A stretch of 64,000 nucleotides of DNA, taken from Nocardia sp. NBC_01503. GTDB lineage: Bacteria; Actinomycetota; Actinomycetes; Mycobacteriales; Mycobacteriaceae. Positions 7,854 through 18,429 of the stretch are shown here, piece by piece (position 1 is the stretch's first letter; the number at the start of each line of letters is the position of its first letter). The stretch covers positions 1,612,001-1,676,000 of the forward strand of contig NZ_CP109596.1 of NCBI RefSeq assembly GCF_036327755.1, in the 5' to 3' direction. A model generated the notes under the pieces. The model was given only the letters and a program-made list of their open reading frames with translations. It had not been told where the DNA came from and made no database searches. Made by a program: the position numbers and the translations under genes.

Positions 7854-9050
7854 TCAGCGCGCCGCGGGCACCGGATCCCGTGCCGGAACCGCCACGGCGG
7901 CAGCGGTTTCCCGGCGCTCCAGCGCCGCCGACAGCAGCGCCAGCAACAGCGCCGAAGCGGCCAGACCCGCACCCACCCAGTTCGGCGCGGTATAGGCCAT
8001 ACCCGCGGAGAGCGTCAACCCACCGAGCCACGCGGCCAAGGCATTTCCGAGATTGAACGCCCCGATATTCACCGCCGAGGCCAGGGTCGGCGCATCGGGG
8101 GCCTGATCCAGCACTCGCTTCTGCAGCGAGGGCACCGAGGCGAAACCGAGCCCACCGATCACGAAGATGGTGGCGGCCGCGAGCGGCTTGCTATGGGCGG
8201 TGACGGTGAACAGCGCCAGCGCGATCGCCAAGGCGGACAACGAGACATACAGCATCGGCAGCAGCGCGCGATCGGCGAAACGGCCACCCACCAGATTGCC
8301 CACAACCATCCCCAGGCCGAGCAGCACCAGCAGCCAGGTGATGGAACCGTCCGCGAAACCCGCCGTCTCGGTCATCATCGGCGCGATATAGGTGATGGCG
8401 GCGAAGACCGCGCCGAAGCCGAGCACGGTCATACCATTGGCCAGCAGCACCTGAATGTTCTTGAAGGCGGCCAGTTCTCGGCGAATGCGCACACCCTCGG
8501 GGGCGGGCATATCCGGTACCAGCTCGGCGATACCGGCCAACCCGGCCACGCCCAGCAGCGCGACGATCCCGAAGGTCACCCGCCACCCGATCTGCTGCCC
8601 GACCAGCGTACCCAGCGGCACGCCGACCACATTCGCGACGGTGAGGCCGGTGAACATCATGGCGATGGCCCCGGCCTTGCGATCCGGTGCGACCAGGTCA
8701 GCGGCGACCACCGCGCCAATGCCGAAGAACGCGCCGTGCGCCAGTGACGCGACCACACGGCCGAGCAGCATGACCCCGAAGACCGGCGCGACCGCGGAGA
8801 TCAGATTCCCGGCGATGAACAATCCCATGAGCAGCATCAACATGCGCTTGCGGGAGATACGGGTGCCGAGCACGGTCATGATCGGCGCACCCAGCATGAC
8901 GCCGAGCGCATACCCGGTGACCAGCCAGCCCGCCGTCGGGATGGAGACGCCGAAATCACCGGCGACCTCGGGCAGCAGGCCCATGATGACGAACTCGGTG
9001 GTGCCGATACCGAAGGCCCCGATGGCCAGGGCGAGCAGTGCGAGCGGCAT
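7854..9050 (-). CDS. MFS transporter, DHA1 family
   Basis: A 398-aa, 12-segment drug:H+ antiporter-type permease resembling the AraJ/YdhP/Cmx group. It opens with the typical FGIGTTEFVIMGLLPEVA of the first helix and has the loop 2-3 motif LGTRISRKRML and a motif-C-like region in helix 5 (TGLTVANVVGVPLGTLVG). I chose ATG at 9050 because GGAAGG lies 8 nt upstream; the in-frame GTG at 9059 is too close to it. It is divergent from the MarR gene and is followed 153 bp later by the oxidase-lyase fusion on the same strand. It may export a drug or the product of the fusion enzyme, for which there is no direct evidence. Confidence 0.9.
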   Translation of the reverse strand: MPLALLALAIGAFGIGTTEFVIMGLLPEVAGDFGVSIPTAGWLVTGYALGVMLGAPIMTVLGTRISRKRMLMLLMGLFIAGNLISAVAPVFGVMLLGRVVASLAHGAFFGIGAVVAADLVAPDRKAGAIAMMFTGLTVANVVGVPLGTLVGQQIGWRVTFGIVALLGVAGLAGIAELVPDMPAPEGVRIRRELAAFKNIQVLLANGMTVLGFGAVFAAITYIAPMMTETAGFADGSITWLLVLLGLGMVVGNLVGGRFADRALLPMLYVSLSALAIALALFTVTAHSKPLAAATIFVIGGLGFASVPSLQKRVLDQAPDAPTLASAVNIGAFNLGNALAAWLGGLTLSAGMAYTAPNWVGAGLAASALLLALLSAALERRETAAAVAVPARDPVPAAR

Positions 9051-9084
9051 GGAGAACACCTTCCAGACGATTGCAAGAGCGCGT

Positions 9085-9100
9085 TATTGCATACACAATA
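9085..9100. promoter_or_regulatory. Candidate MarR operator
   Basis: TATTG-CATACA-CAATA is a perfect 5-bp inverted repeat lying in the 110-bp gap between the divergent MFS and MarR starts. Two TTGCAA hexamers flank it (9071 and 9119). MarR proteins commonly autoregulate from such sites and repress the adjacent exporter; binding here is inferred. Confidence 0.5.
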
Positions 9101-9160
9101 GTTGCAGACGCGTGATACTTGCAAGCGCGGGCAATCGCGGAAGTGTTCTATCCTGGTGAG

Positions 9161-9613
9161 ATGACCGCGACCGATCCGGCTCTCACCGCCCTGGCCCAGG
9201 GCTGGTGCGCCCTGGCCATGCTGCACGGGCGCATCGAAGCGCATATCGAACGCGCACTACAGGCCGGCCACGACCTCAGCGTCCGCGAATACTCCCTGCT
9301 CGACGTCCTCAGTCGGCAACATGACGGGGATGGCGGCCACCTGCAGATGAAGCAGGTCGCCGACGCCGTGGTGCTGTCCCAGAGCGCGACCACCCGCCTG
9401 GTCACCCGGCTCGAGGACCGCGGCCTGCTCGAGCGCTACCTCTGCCCGACCGATCGGCGCGGTATCTACACCAATGTCACCGAATCCGGTCGCACCCTGC
9501 TCGAACAGGCCCGCCCCACCAATGACGCCGCCCTGCGCGAAGCCCTGGACCAGGCCGCCACCAACCCCGAACTGGCTCCACTGGTGCATGCCGTCGAATC
9601 TCTGCACACCTGA
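9161..9613 (+). CDS. MarR-family transcriptional regulator
   Basis: A 150-aa protein from ATG 9161 (MTATDPALTAL), preceded by TGGTGAG. Helices at the N terminus suit the MarR dimer interface. The winged HTH is at about residues 50-105 (LQMKQVADAVVLSQSATTRLV, then RLEDRGLLERYLCPTDRRGIYTN, whose DRR wing is typical). An upstream in-frame ATG at 9119 would add 14 residues, but it lies among the operator-like TTGCAA repeats. It is divergent from the MFS gene, so it probably represses the exporter and itself, released by a small phenolic or drug-like ligand. The PPOX gene follows 32 nt later and may be co-transcribed. Confidence 0.9.
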   Translation: MTATDPALTALAQGWCALAMLHGRIEAHIERALQAGHDLSVREYSLLDVLSRQHDGDGGHLQMKQVADAVVLSQSATTRLVTRLEDRGLLERYLCPTDRRGIYTNVTESGRTLLEQARPTNDAALREALDQAATNPELAPLVHAVESLHT

Positions 9614-9645
9614 ACCGGTCATACCCCCGCGCTACCGTGGATGGC

Positions 9646-10068
9646 ATGGCACTGACGTTGGAAGAACGACAGAGTTTCCTGGCCCAACCACACATCGGCG
9701 CACTGGCGGTCAATGACGAACCGGATCGAGCGCCACTGAACGTCCCCATCTGGTACCAATACGAGCCGGGTGGCGAGCTCTGGGTCCTCACCGGTCCCGA
9801 TTCACGAAAGATGCGGCGGCTGAAGGAATCCGGCCGGTTCAGCATTATGGCCCAGGCCCTGGAACCCACCGTCCGCTATGTGACGGCGGAGGGCCCGATC
9901 ACCCGCGTCACCCCCGTCACCGATGAGATGCACCGCGAGATGGCCGCCCACTATCTCACCCCCGACCAGGTCGAGGCGTATATGAAGCAGGCCGACGCCA
10001 TCGGTGACCAGGTGGCCGTCTATATGCGGCCCGAACACTGGCTATCGGCCGATATGGGTTCCTTCTGA
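9646..10068 (+). CDS. PPOX-class FMN/F420 split-barrel oxidoreductase
   Basis: A 140-aa protein of the pyridoxamine-phosphate-oxidase-like fold. Recognisable features are FLAQPHIGALAVNDEPDRAPLNVPIWYQYEPGG-type opening strands, the TGPDSRKMRRLKESGRFSI segment that contacts the flavin or F420 phosphate, and VRYVTAEGPI. Actinobacterial members include F420-dependent reductases, so FMN, F420 or haem are all possible cofactors. The ATG at 9646 is chosen over GTG 9637, and neither has a strong ribosome-binding site. It lies directly behind the MarR gene, which suggests a shared stress or detoxification role. The substrate is unknown. Confidence 0.82.
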   Translation: MALTLEERQSFLAQPHIGALAVNDEPDRAPLNVPIWYQYEPGGELWVLTGPDSRKMRRLKESGRFSIMAQALEPTVRYVTAEGPITRVTPVTDEMHREMAAHYLTPDQVEAYMKQADAIGDQVAVYMRPEHWLSADMGSF

Positions 10069-10101
10069 CACCTCACGGCGCGCGGCTCGTCTGATGAAAT
10101 G

Positions 10102-10138
10102 ACGAAGGCCCGCCTCCACATGGGAAGCGGGCCTTCGT
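10102..10138. terminator. Bidirectional terminator between PPOX gene and S10 operon
   Basis: ACGAAGGCCCGC and GCGGGCCTTCGT form a perfect 12-bp stem with a 13-nt loop, placed between the convergent ends of the PPOX gene (+) and rpsQ (-). The flanks are only mildly T-rich (ATTTC on the plus strand, CATTTCAT on the minus strand). Confidence 0.8.
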
Positions 10139-10170
10139 ATTTCGACTGCTGTCGAAGTCCGGAGCAGACC

Positions 10171-10467
10171 TTACTTGGCCTTCTCCAGCACCTCGACCAG
10201 ACGCCAGCGCTTGGTGGCGGACAGCGGACGGGTCTCCATCAGCTGCACGCGGTCACCGATACCGGCGATCTCGTTCTCGTCGTGCGCCTTGACCTTCGAG
10301 GTGGTGCGGATGATCTTGCCGTAAAGCTTGTGCTTCACGCGATCTTCCAGCTCGACCACGATGGTCTTGGTCATCTTGTCGGAGACAACGTAGCCGATGC
10401 GCACCTTGCGCTGGCCCCGCTCCTCTGCCTTGGCCGGCGTCTTGGCCGGGCCCTTTACGTCGCTCAT
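10171..10467 (-). CDS. rpsQ: 30S ribosomal protein S17
   Basis: 98 aa, last gene of the S10 operon here. It binds 16S rRNA early in 30S assembly. The conserved core [19 protein letters not shown] and the segment [22 protein letters not shown] are intact, after a Lys/Ala-rich N-terminal extension usual in actinobacteria. Its start overlaps the rpmC stop by ATGA, so the two are translationally coupled. The terminator hairpin at 10102-10138 follows, so the downstream L14-L24 genes of the spc operon are not joined here. Confidence 0.97.
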   Translation of the reverse strand: MSDVKGPAKTPAKAEERGQRKVRIGYVVSDKMTKTIVVELEDRVKHKLYGKIIRTTSKVKAHDENEIAGIGDRVQLMETRPLSATKRWRLVEVLEKAK

Positions 10468-10702
10468 GCGGCGTCTCCCTTGCCTTCAGGACCGGAGGCC
10501 AGGCCGAGCTCGCGCTCCCGCATGACCGTGTAGATGCGCGCGATCTCGTGGCGGACCACACGCAGACGACGATTGTTGGTCAGCTGACCGGTCGCCATCT
10601 GGAAGCGCAGGTTGAACAGCTCTTCCTTGCCTTCACGCAGTTTCGCGACGAGCTCCTCTTCGGTCAGCTCGCGCAGCTCTGCAGCCGGAGTTCCGGTAGC
10701 CA

Positions 10703-10703
<1 letters not shown>
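10464..10703 (-). CDS. rpmC: 50S ribosomal protein L29
   Basis: 79 aa from ATG 10703 ([13 protein letters not shown]). This start overlaps the rplP stop (ATGA), which is why I prefer it to the longer in-frame ORF starting at 10736. The L29 hallmark [20 protein letters not shown] followed by [21 protein letters not shown] is complete. L29 sits at the polypeptide exit tunnel next to L23. Confidence 0.97.
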
Positions 10704-11119
<416 letters not shown>

Positions 11120-11122
11120 AGG

Positions 11123-11929
<807 letters not shown>

Positions 11930-12331
11930 TTACTTCGCCCCTCCCTTCCGGCGGCTACGAGTGGCAGCGCCGGCAGTGGGCACGCTCTCGACCTCGATGG
12001 TGATGTGGCTGGTGCGCTTGCGAATCCGGAACGCACGGCCCTGGGCACGCGGCTGGAAACGCTTCATGGTCGCGCCCTCGTCGACAAACGCCGTCGAGAT
12101 GACCAGGGTCGCCGGGTTGAGGCCGAGGTTGTTCTCGGCGTTGGCGGCCGCCGAGGCGACAACCTTCGCAACCGGCTCGCTGGCGGCCTGCGGAGCGAAC
12201 CGCAGGATGTTCAGCGCATCCTCGACCCGCTTGCCGCGGACCAGGTCCACAACACGACGAGCCTTCATGGGCGTCACGCGGACATGCTTGGCGGTCGCGC
12301 GTGCGGTCTGATTCTGAGTTTCAGTGCTCAT
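11930..12331 (-). CDS. rplV: 50S ribosomal protein L22
   Basis: 133 aa with a short Thr/Gln-rich N-terminal extension. The core [19 protein letters not shown] and the exit-tunnel hairpin region [31 protein letters not shown] are conserved; this loop lines the tunnel and is where macrolide-resistance changes arise in other species. It overlaps rpsS by 4 nt. Confidence 0.98.
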   Translation of the reverse strand: MSTETQNQTARATAKHVRVTPMKARRVVDLVRGKRVEDALNILRFAPQAASEPVAKVVASAAANAENNLGLNPATLVISTAFVDEGATMKRFQPRAQGRAFRIRKRTSHITIEVESVPTAGAATRSRRKGGAK

Positions 12332-12609
12332 CGCCGCTTGCTCTTCCGATCTTCCTTGACGTGGCTCTTGAACGTCCGAGTCGGCGCGAATTCACCGAGC
12401 TTGTGTCCGACCATGTTCTCCGACACGAACACCGGCACGTGCTTGCGGCCGTCGTGCACCGAGAACGTGTGGCCGATGAAATCGGGAATGATGGTGGAAC
12501 GACGCGACCAGGTCTTGATGACCTGCTTCGTGCCCTTCTCGTTCTGTACGTCCACCTTCTTCAGGAGGTGGCCGTCGACGAACGGGCCCTTCTTCAGGCT
12601 ACGTGGCAT
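12328..12609 (-). CDS. rpsS: 30S ribosomal protein S19
   Basis: 93 aa, full length: [19 protein letters not shown] at the start, then [29 protein letters not shown] and [16 protein letters not shown], all S19 signatures. It binds the 16S head domain with S13. GGAGG lies upstream of the ATG, 14 nt after rplB. Confidence 0.98.
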   Translation of the reverse strand: MPRSLKKGPFVDGHLLKKVDVQNEKGTKQVIKTWSRRSTIIPDFIGHTFSVHDGRKHVPVFVSENMVGHKLGEFAPTRTFKSHVKEDRKSKRR

Positions 12610-12623
12610 GTCTAACCTCCTCC

Positions 12624-13454
<831 letters not shown>

Positions 13455-13487
13455 GAGTTCTTCTCTACTTTCTGAAGTCCCCGCCGC

Positions 13488-13793
13488 TTACGCGACCGGG
13501 CCTCCGAAGATCTCGATGGGCTTGCTGTCGGCCGAGAGGGTCACGAGCGCGCGCTTGGTGCTCTTGCGCTTGCCGTAACCGAAGCGGGTCCGCTTGCGCT
13601 TGCCCTGACGGTTAGCGGTGTTGACGCTGGTCACCGTGACGCCGAAGACCTTCTCGACGGCAATCTTGATCTGCGTCTTGTTGGAGTCCGGGTGCACGAT
13701 GAAGGTGTAGGTACCCTCTTCGATCAGTCCATAGGACTTCTCGGAGATGACCGGCGCCAGCAGAATGTCGCGGGGGTCGGCGATCGTGGTCAC
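13488..13793 (-). CDS. rplW: 50S ribosomal protein L23
   Basis: 101 aa. [18 protein letters not shown] and the segment [20 protein letters not shown] are diagnostic, and [19 protein letters not shown] is the basic rRNA-binding loop. It forms part of the exit-tunnel docking site for trigger factor and SRP. It overlaps rplD by 4 nt. Confidence 0.97.
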   Translation of the reverse strand: MTTIADPRDILLAPVISEKSYGLIEEGTYTFIVHPDSNKTQIKIAVEKVFGVTVTSVNTANRQGKRKRTRFGYGKRKSTKRALVTLSADSKPIEIFGGPVA

Positions 13794-14461
13794 TTGCTCT
13801 CCTCCTGTGCAGCTTCGGCAGGGCCGTGCACGAAGGCGTTGAGCGCCTCGACGGAGAAGATGACCTCATCGGCCTTCAGCACGTCGTAGGTGTTCAGCTG
13901 ATCGGGAGCGATCGGGTGCACGTTCTGCAGGTTCGCGACGCTCTTCCACGTGGCGATGTCCTCGCGACCGACGACCACCAGGAGCTGCTTGCGAGTCGAG
14001 AGCTCGGCAAGGAAGTTCTTGGCGACCTTGGTCGACGGGGTCTGACCCGGGACCAGTTCGGTGATCACATGGATGCGTTCGTTGCGAGCCCGGTCGGAGA
14101 GAGCGCCACGCAGTGCGGCGACCTTCATCTTCTTGGGCAGGCGCTGGGTGTAGTCACGCGGCTGCGGGCCGTGGACGGTGCCACCACCGGCGAACTGCGG
14201 CGCACGGGTCGAACCCTGGCGCGCGCGGCCGGTGCCCTTCTGGCGGTACGGCTTACGCCCACCACCACGGACTTCACCGCGGGTCTTGGTCGCATGGGTG
14301 CCTTGGCGAGCCGCGGCCAGCTGGGCCACGACGACCTGGTGCATCAGCGAGATGTTGGCGGTTACGTCGAAGATCTCCGCGGGGAGCTCGACGGTGCCCT
14401 CGGTCTTGCCGCCAGCGGCCTTGACCGTGAGCGTCAGGTTGGTCTTGGTCTCGGTGCTCAT
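13790..14461 (-). CDS. rplD: 50S ribosomal protein L4
   Basis: 223 aa. The extended tunnel loop [20 protein letters not shown] followed by [22 protein letters not shown] is conserved, and the C-terminal globular domain is complete with a Glu-rich end. In E. coli L4 represses its own S10 operon; whether it does so here is unknown, although a long leader is present. It overlaps rplC by ATGA. Confidence 0.98.
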   Translation of the reverse strand: MSTETKTNLTLTVKAAGGKTEGTVELPAEIFDVTANISLMHQVVVAQLAAARQGTHATKTRGEVRGGGRKPYRQKGTGRARQGSTRAPQFAGGGTVHGPQPRDYTQRLPKKMKVAALRGALSDRARNERIHVITELVPGQTPSTKVAKNFLAELSTRKQLLVVVGREDIATWKSVANLQNVHPIAPDQLNTYDVLKADEVIFSVEALNAFVHGPAEAAQEESK

Positions 14462-15123
14462 GCCCGGGCACCACCCTTCACTGCACTCTTGACGATCACG
14501 ATGTGGCCGCGACGGCCCGGGATCGCACCCTTGATCAGCAGCAGACCGTTCTCGGCATCCACCTTGTGGACCGTGAGGTTCTGCGTGGTCACGCGGTCGC
14601 TACCCATCCGGCCGGACATACGCATGCCCTTGAACACGCGGCCCGGGGTGGAGCAACCACCGATGGAACCCGGACGACGGTGCACAGCCTGCGCGCCGTG
14701 CGAGGCGCCCTGGCCCTTGAAGCCGTGACGCTTCATGGTGCCCGCGAAGCCCTTGCCCTTGGAGGTGCCCGTCACGTCGACGTAGCTGCCCTCGGCGAAG
14801 GCCTCCGCGCCGATCTCCTGGCCGACCTCGAAGGAATCGACGTCAGCGACGCGGATCTCCGTGATGTGGCGGCGAGGGGTGACACCGGCCTTGGCGAACT
14901 GGCCGGAGACCGGCTTGTTCACCTTGCGCGGGTCGATGGCGCCGTAAGCGATCTGGATGGCGGCGTAGCCATCGCGCTCAGCGGTGCGGATCTGGGTCAC
15001 GACGTTCGGACCGGCCTTGACGACGGTCACCGGAACAACGCGGTTCTTCTCGTCGAAGACCTGGGTCATACCGAGCTTGGTTCCCAGGATGCCGGCAGCC
15101 GGCCTGCTCTTGTTGTCAGTCAT
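14458..15123 (-). CDS. rplC: 50S ribosomal protein L3
   Basis: 221 aa from ATG 15123 ([20 protein letters not shown]), chosen because GGGGA lies 8 nt upstream. An in-frame GTG at 15141 overlapping the rpsJ stop is less likely. [20 protein letters not shown] followed by [18 protein letters not shown] is the L3 loop reaching the peptidyl-transferase centre, including the Gln that is methylated in some bacteria. Confidence 0.97.
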   Translation of the reverse strand: MTDNKSRPAAGILGTKLGMTQVFDEKNRVVPVTVVKAGPNVVTQIRTAERDGYAAIQIAYGAIDPRKVNKPVSGQFAKAGVTPRRHITEIRVADVDSFEVGQEIGAEAFAEGSYVDVTGTSKGKGFAGTMKRHGFKGQGASHGAQAVHRRPGSIGGCSTPGRVFKGMRMSGRMGSDRVTTQNLTVHKVDAENGLLLIKGAIPGRRGHIVIVKSAVKGGARA

Positions 15124-15137
15124 ATCTGGAATCCCCG

Positions 15138-15443
15138 TCACTGAATGTTGACGTCGACGCTGGCCGGGAGGTCGATACGCATGAGAGCGTCAACCGTCTT
15201 CGGCGTCGGGTCGAGGATGTCGATCAGCCGCTTGTGTGTACGCATCTCGAAGTGCTCGCGCGAGTCTTTGTACTTGTGCGGCGAACGGATAACGCAGTAC
15301 ACGTTCTTTTCGGTGGGCAACGGCACCGGGCCAACGACGCGGGCACCCGTACGGGTGACCGTCTCAACGATCTTGCGCGCAGACGCGTCGATCGCCTCAT
15401 GGTCGTAGGCCTTGAGCCTGATGCGGATCTTCTGTCCCGCCAC
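15138..15443 (-). CDS. rpsJ: 30S ribosomal protein S10 (NusE)
   Basis: 101 aa, GTG start with AAAGGAC upstream. [19 protein letters not shown] and [20 protein letters not shown] are invariant-type S10 segments. Besides its ribosomal role it is NusE, the antitermination partner of NusB. First gene of an eleven-gene S10 operon with mostly overlapping or abutting genes. Confidence 0.98.
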   Translation of the reverse strand: MAGQKIRIRLKAYDHEAIDASARKIVETVTRTGARVVGPVPLPTEKNVYCVIRSPHKYKDSREHFEMRTHKRLIDILDPTPKTVDALMRIDLPASVDVNIQ

Positions 15444-15791
15444 GCTGAGTGTCCTTTTCTCCGCTTAACGTTTGTGCCCCAAGAGCTTTCGCTCTCGAAA
15501 CACCCTCATTTGCACAGCCCGAACACACGAAGACGCATCAGCCACCACACGACCCGGCCTCTCGAGGCCCGATCCATCGCCGCTGTTCATCTGTCATGGT
15601 TCCATCCGGTCCACGCGGTCGGGCGTGTCGCCCATCCGCTCATTCTTCGGCCCGAGTGATCTCTGAGCCTTGGAACCTTGTCCCGGAAGCACCCGCGCCT
15701 ATCCGGCGGGGTACAAGAGTGGGTCCTACTCACCCGCCACCACCTGCGCCTTTCCTGAAGGAAGGCACAACCCGGTGCGGGCAACCTGAAC
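15444..15791 (-). other. Long 5' leader of the S10 operon
   Basis: About 350 nt lie between the predicted promoter and rpsJ without a credible ORF. Several inverted repeats occur, such as GTGGGT/ACCCAC (about 15719-15737 on the plus strand) and GCCTTTCC/GGAAGGC around 15749-15767. A structured leader could carry autogenous control or antitermination signals; no specific known element was recognised. Confidence 0.45.
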
Positions 15792-15821
15792 AGTATGCCC
15801 CACGGCTATGGGGGACTTCAA
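15792..15821 (-). promoter_or_regulatory. Predicted sigma-A promoter of the S10 operon
   Basis: Minus-strand -35 TTGAAG (15816-15821) and -10 CATACT (15792-15797) are 18 bp apart, about 350 nt upstream of rpsJ. It is the best-matching promoter in the 520-bp gap between rpsJ and the secreted-protein gene. Confidence 0.5.
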
Positions 15822-15964
15822 ATCGGCCCCCCAGTCCCCCGGAATCGCGATGGAGCAGGTCACAACCGTCGCCGCGTGCGGCTTTCAACCACGGGGTGTC
15901 GTCACCCGGGCGCGTCGCACGGGACGAGAACGCGGGCACCGCAACGATGCCCGCGATATCCCGA

Positions 15965-16357
15965 TCAGGGCAGAATTTCTACCACCCGGACCGGGTAGCC
16001 CGCGTTGTCGGCGGGGTTGTACCACCCGATGCCGAATACCCCATTGCGCACGGCGGCCTCTGCCACGACATCCGGAACGCTCGCATAGACGACGTCCTCG
16101 TCCTGCGGCAAACGCGAAGCCGGATCGACGAACATGAGCGTCTGTCCATCCGGGGCCACTCGATCGAGCAGCCCCGGAATGGGGGAGTTGTTCAGCGCCG
16201 CGGTCTCGCCGCGATCGAACAGGACGGCGAGGTAGATGCCTTTGCCCGGATCGATGATCGGCGTCACCGCCGAGGCCGAGTTCGCCCCCACGGTGGTGGC
16301 GAACACTGCTCCCGCCAAGACAGCTCCCAGCGTGGCGGCAGCGGTACGAATACGCAT
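15965..16357 (-). CDS. Secreted hypothetical protein
   Basis: 130 aa from ATG 16357. Residues 1 to about 30 (MRIRTAAATLGAVLAGAVFA and on to NSASA) are a clear Sec signal peptide with cleavage likely after SASA. The mature part of about 100 residues has no cysteines and contains PIIDPGKGIYLAVLFDRGET and VFGIGWYNPADNAGYPVRVVE. I do not recognise the family. An upstream in-frame ATG at 16387 would place ten extra residues before the signal and is less likely. It is divergent from the DUF4442 gene. Confidence 0.75.
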   Translation of the reverse strand: MRIRTAAATLGAVLAGAVFATTVGANSASAVTPIIDPGKGIYLAVLFDRGETAALNNSPIPGLLDRVAPDGQTLMFVDPASRLPQDEDVVYASVPDVVAEAAVRNGVFGIGWYNPADNAGYPVRVVEILP

Positions 16358-16499
16358 GTCTTTCAGAACTCCAATTCCCCAACCCATACCGGCGAAATGG
16401 CACCGGTCCAGCCGCGCTCCTCACGCGGCGGTTCAACGTACCAAGCAAGTGCTCGGTTCGCCGCGCGTGCAGCTCGGCCCACCGCACCCTTCCCCCGAA

Positions 16500-16515
16500 C
16501 TTACTTCTGAGTAAG
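16500..16515. promoter_or_regulatory. Inverted repeat just upstream of DUF4442 gene
   Basis: CTTACT-TCTG-AGTAAG is a perfect 6-bp inverted repeat ending 9 nt before the ATG at 16525. A regulator bound here would block the start region. It overlaps the expected ribosome-binding site, and no candidate regulator is adjacent. Confidence 0.4.
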
Positions 16516-16524
16516 ATACGCGGT

Positions 16525-17001
16525 ATGAGCAAAGAGACCGCCACCTACCGCGGCTGGAAGAAGCTGCCGGACAACCGCCTCGGCCACACCCTGTTCTCCC
16601 TTGGCATGGTCGCGCGCGTCCCCTACTTCGGCACCGTCCTGCCGACCGTGGTGCGCCTGGAACCCGGGCTCTGCGAAGTGACCGCCCCCAAATGGTTCGG
16701 CATCCACAATCACCTGAGCACCTTCCACGCCATCGCCGCCTGCAACCTCGCCGAGGTCGCCATGGGCATGCTGTCCGAGGCCACGGTCCCCGACACCCAC
16801 CGCTGGATCCCCAAAGCCATGAACGTGCAATACCTGGCCAAGGCCAACTCCGGCCTCCGCGCGGTAGCCGAACTCCCCGAACTCCCGGACTTCTCGGCCA
16901 TCACCGAAGGCCGGAACCTGATCGTCCCCGTCGCCATCTACGACAAATCCGGCGTCGAGGTAGTCCACGCCGACATCACCACCTGGGTCACCCCGAAGTA
17001 G
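16525..17001 (+). CDS. DUF4442 hotdog-fold protein (thioesterase-like)
   Basis: 158 aa. The pattern of a central long helix (NHLSTFHAIAACNLAEVAMG) followed by strands HRWIPKAMNVQYLAKANSGL and ending IYDKSGVEVVHADITTWVT matches the DUF4442 group of hotdog-fold proteins, related to acyl-CoA thioesterases. Hotdog enzymes hydrolyse acyl thioesters with a carboxylate on the central helix; the Glu in NLAEVAMG is a candidate. It is cytoplasmic, with no signal. It lies between a divergent secreted-protein gene and a lycopene-cyclase-like gene. The substrate is unknown. Confidence 0.8.
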   Translation: MSKETATYRGWKKLPDNRLGHTLFSLGMVARVPYFGTVLPTVVRLEPGLCEVTAPKWFGIHNHLSTFHAIAACNLAEVAMGMLSEATVPDTHRWIPKAMNVQYLAKANSGLRAVAELPELPDFSAITEGRNLIVPVAIYDKSGVEVVHADITTWVTPK

Positions 17002-17146
17002 TCCGGGAGCGGCGATTCTGCTGTCCCCCAGCAGAATCGCCTGGTGGGCCGCAAGGTGGCCCGGTCGCACCACCGCCCGCTTCCGAACACTCTCGGGGGG
17101 TGCGAAGTCGGGTGGATGGTGGTGGGGCGGGGGCGGGGCTGTTTGA

Positions 17147-18370
17147 ATGCGAAGTATGAGTGGCCGGGTGGTTGGTGGGGTGGCGGATGTTTGTGTTGTG
17201 GGGTTGGGGCCCACGGGGCAGGCGCTCGCGCATCGGGCGATGAGTGCCGGGTTGAAGGTGGTGGGGGTGGATCCGCGGCCGGAGCGGGTGTGGCCGCCTA
17301 CGTACTCGTGCTGGATCGATGAGCTGCCGGAGTGGTTGCCGGAGAGTGTGATTGCCAGTCGGGTGGATAAGCCGGTGGTGTGGACCAAGGGGGAGCATCG
17401 GATCGATCGGCCGTATTGCGTGTTGTCCAAGCCCGGGTTGAAGGCGGCGCTGGCGCTGGACGACGCGACCGTGATCGCGGGGCGGGCCAAGGTGGTCGAG
17501 GCGCATCGGGTGGTGGTGGCCGATGGCACCGAGATTCGGGCCGCGGTGGTTTTCGATACGCGCGGGCAGGTTTCACCTGGGCAGCGCCGGGTGGCGGCGG
17601 CGCACGGGATTTTCGTGCGGGAGGAGGTGGCCGCGCCGATGGTGACCCCGGGTGAGGGGCTGCTGCTGGATTGGCGGGATGAGAATGGCGCGGGAGCCGA
17701 TGAGCCGCCGTCGTTCCTGTACGCCATGCCGCTCGGGGACGGGACCGTGGTTTTCGAGGAGACCAGTCTCGGGTTGCGGGGCGGGATGCCGCAGCACGAA
17801 CTACGCAAGCGGACGCTACATCGACTGGAGCGGCACGGGATTCGGCTCACCGGCGACGAACCGACCGAGGCCGCGCACTATCCGCTCGATGACGTGCCGC
17901 CGAAATCCGGTCCCGGGCAATCGATTCCATTCGGTTCGCGGGGCGGAATGATGCATCCGTGCACCGGGTACAGCGTGGCGGATTCGCTGGCGCTGGTGGA
18001 TACGGCGGTGGAAGCCGTTCAGCGGGGGCAGGATCCGATCGCGGCGCTGTGGCCGATGCGGGCGCGGCTGGTCTATTGGATGCGGATGCGCGGGGTGTAC
18101 GGGCTGGGACGGCTCACCACCGAACAGTCGATCTCCATGTTCGACGCCTTCTTCACCGCCTCGCCGCGCCAGCAGCGGGCACTACTATCCGCGCATGACG
18201 ATTACGCCGCGCTCGGCGGCGTGCTGTTCATGACCGTCGCCCGCACCTGGCCGTTCCGCTGGCGTTACGACCTGGTCGGCTGGACCAACCGAAATCGTTG
18301 GGTGGGTTGGGATTACGGGCGGCTCGAGCGCGGCGAGCTATCCGGGTTCGAGGACGACTCCGCATCCTGA
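17147..18370 (+). CDS. Lycopene cyclase-family flavoprotein
   Basis: 407 aa. An N-terminal dinucleotide fold (VADVCVVGLGPTGQALAHRA) is followed by PYCVLSKPGLKAAL, the FEETSL motif typical of CrtL-type cyclases, and the C-terminal FAD-proximal GGMMHPCTGYSVADSLALV. CrtL cyclases form the beta rings of carotenoids with reduced FAD at the membrane. No other carotenoid gene lies nearby, so another flavin isomerase or oxidase role is possible. A second ATG at 17156 could also be the start, as neither has a good ribosome-binding site. The first part of the gene uses more G-ending codons (GTG, CGG, GGG) than its neighbours. Confidence 0.82.
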   Translation: MRSMSGRVVGGVADVCVVGLGPTGQALAHRAMSAGLKVVGVDPRPERVWPPTYSCWIDELPEWLPESVIASRVDKPVVWTKGEHRIDRPYCVLSKPGLKAALALDDATVIAGRAKVVEAHRVVVADGTEIRAAVVFDTRGQVSPGQRRVAAAHGIFVREEVAAPMVTPGEGLLLDWRDENGAGADEPPSFLYAMPLGDGTVVFEETSLGLRGGMPQHELRKRTLHRLERHGIRLTGDEPTEAAHYPLDDVPPKSGPGQSIPFGSRGGMMHPCTGYSVADSLALVDTAVEAVQRGQDPIAALWPMRARLVYWMRMRGVYGLGRLTTEQSISMFDAFFTASPRQQRALLSAHDDYAALGGVLFMTVARTWPFRWRYDLVGWTNRNRWVGWDYGRLERGELSGFEDDSAS

Positions 18371-18381
18371 ACGCGCCGCGG

Positions 18382-18416
18382 GTGTGGGTCCCGGCCGAAA
18401 GCATGCCGGGATGACG
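18382..18416. repeat. Half copy of the dispersed palindromic element
   Basis: The right arm only (GTGGGTCCCGGCC, then GCCGGGATGACG) matches the ends of the elements at 4272-4361 and 24099-24188. It lies between convergent genes ending at 18370 (+) and 18430 (-). Confidence 0.75.
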
Positions 18417-18429
18417 GGGCGCCCGGCCC

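Noticed and set aside
15449..16510. 353-codon plus-strand frame across the S10 upstream region
   Set aside because: No motif, no ribosome-binding site, opposes the signal-peptide protein and the rpsJ leader.
17147..18370. Pseudogene status for the lycopene-cyclase-like gene because of its G-rich first half
   Set aside because: The frame is intact from GxGPxG to the C-terminal FAD motif; the codon bias shift alone is not evidence of decay.
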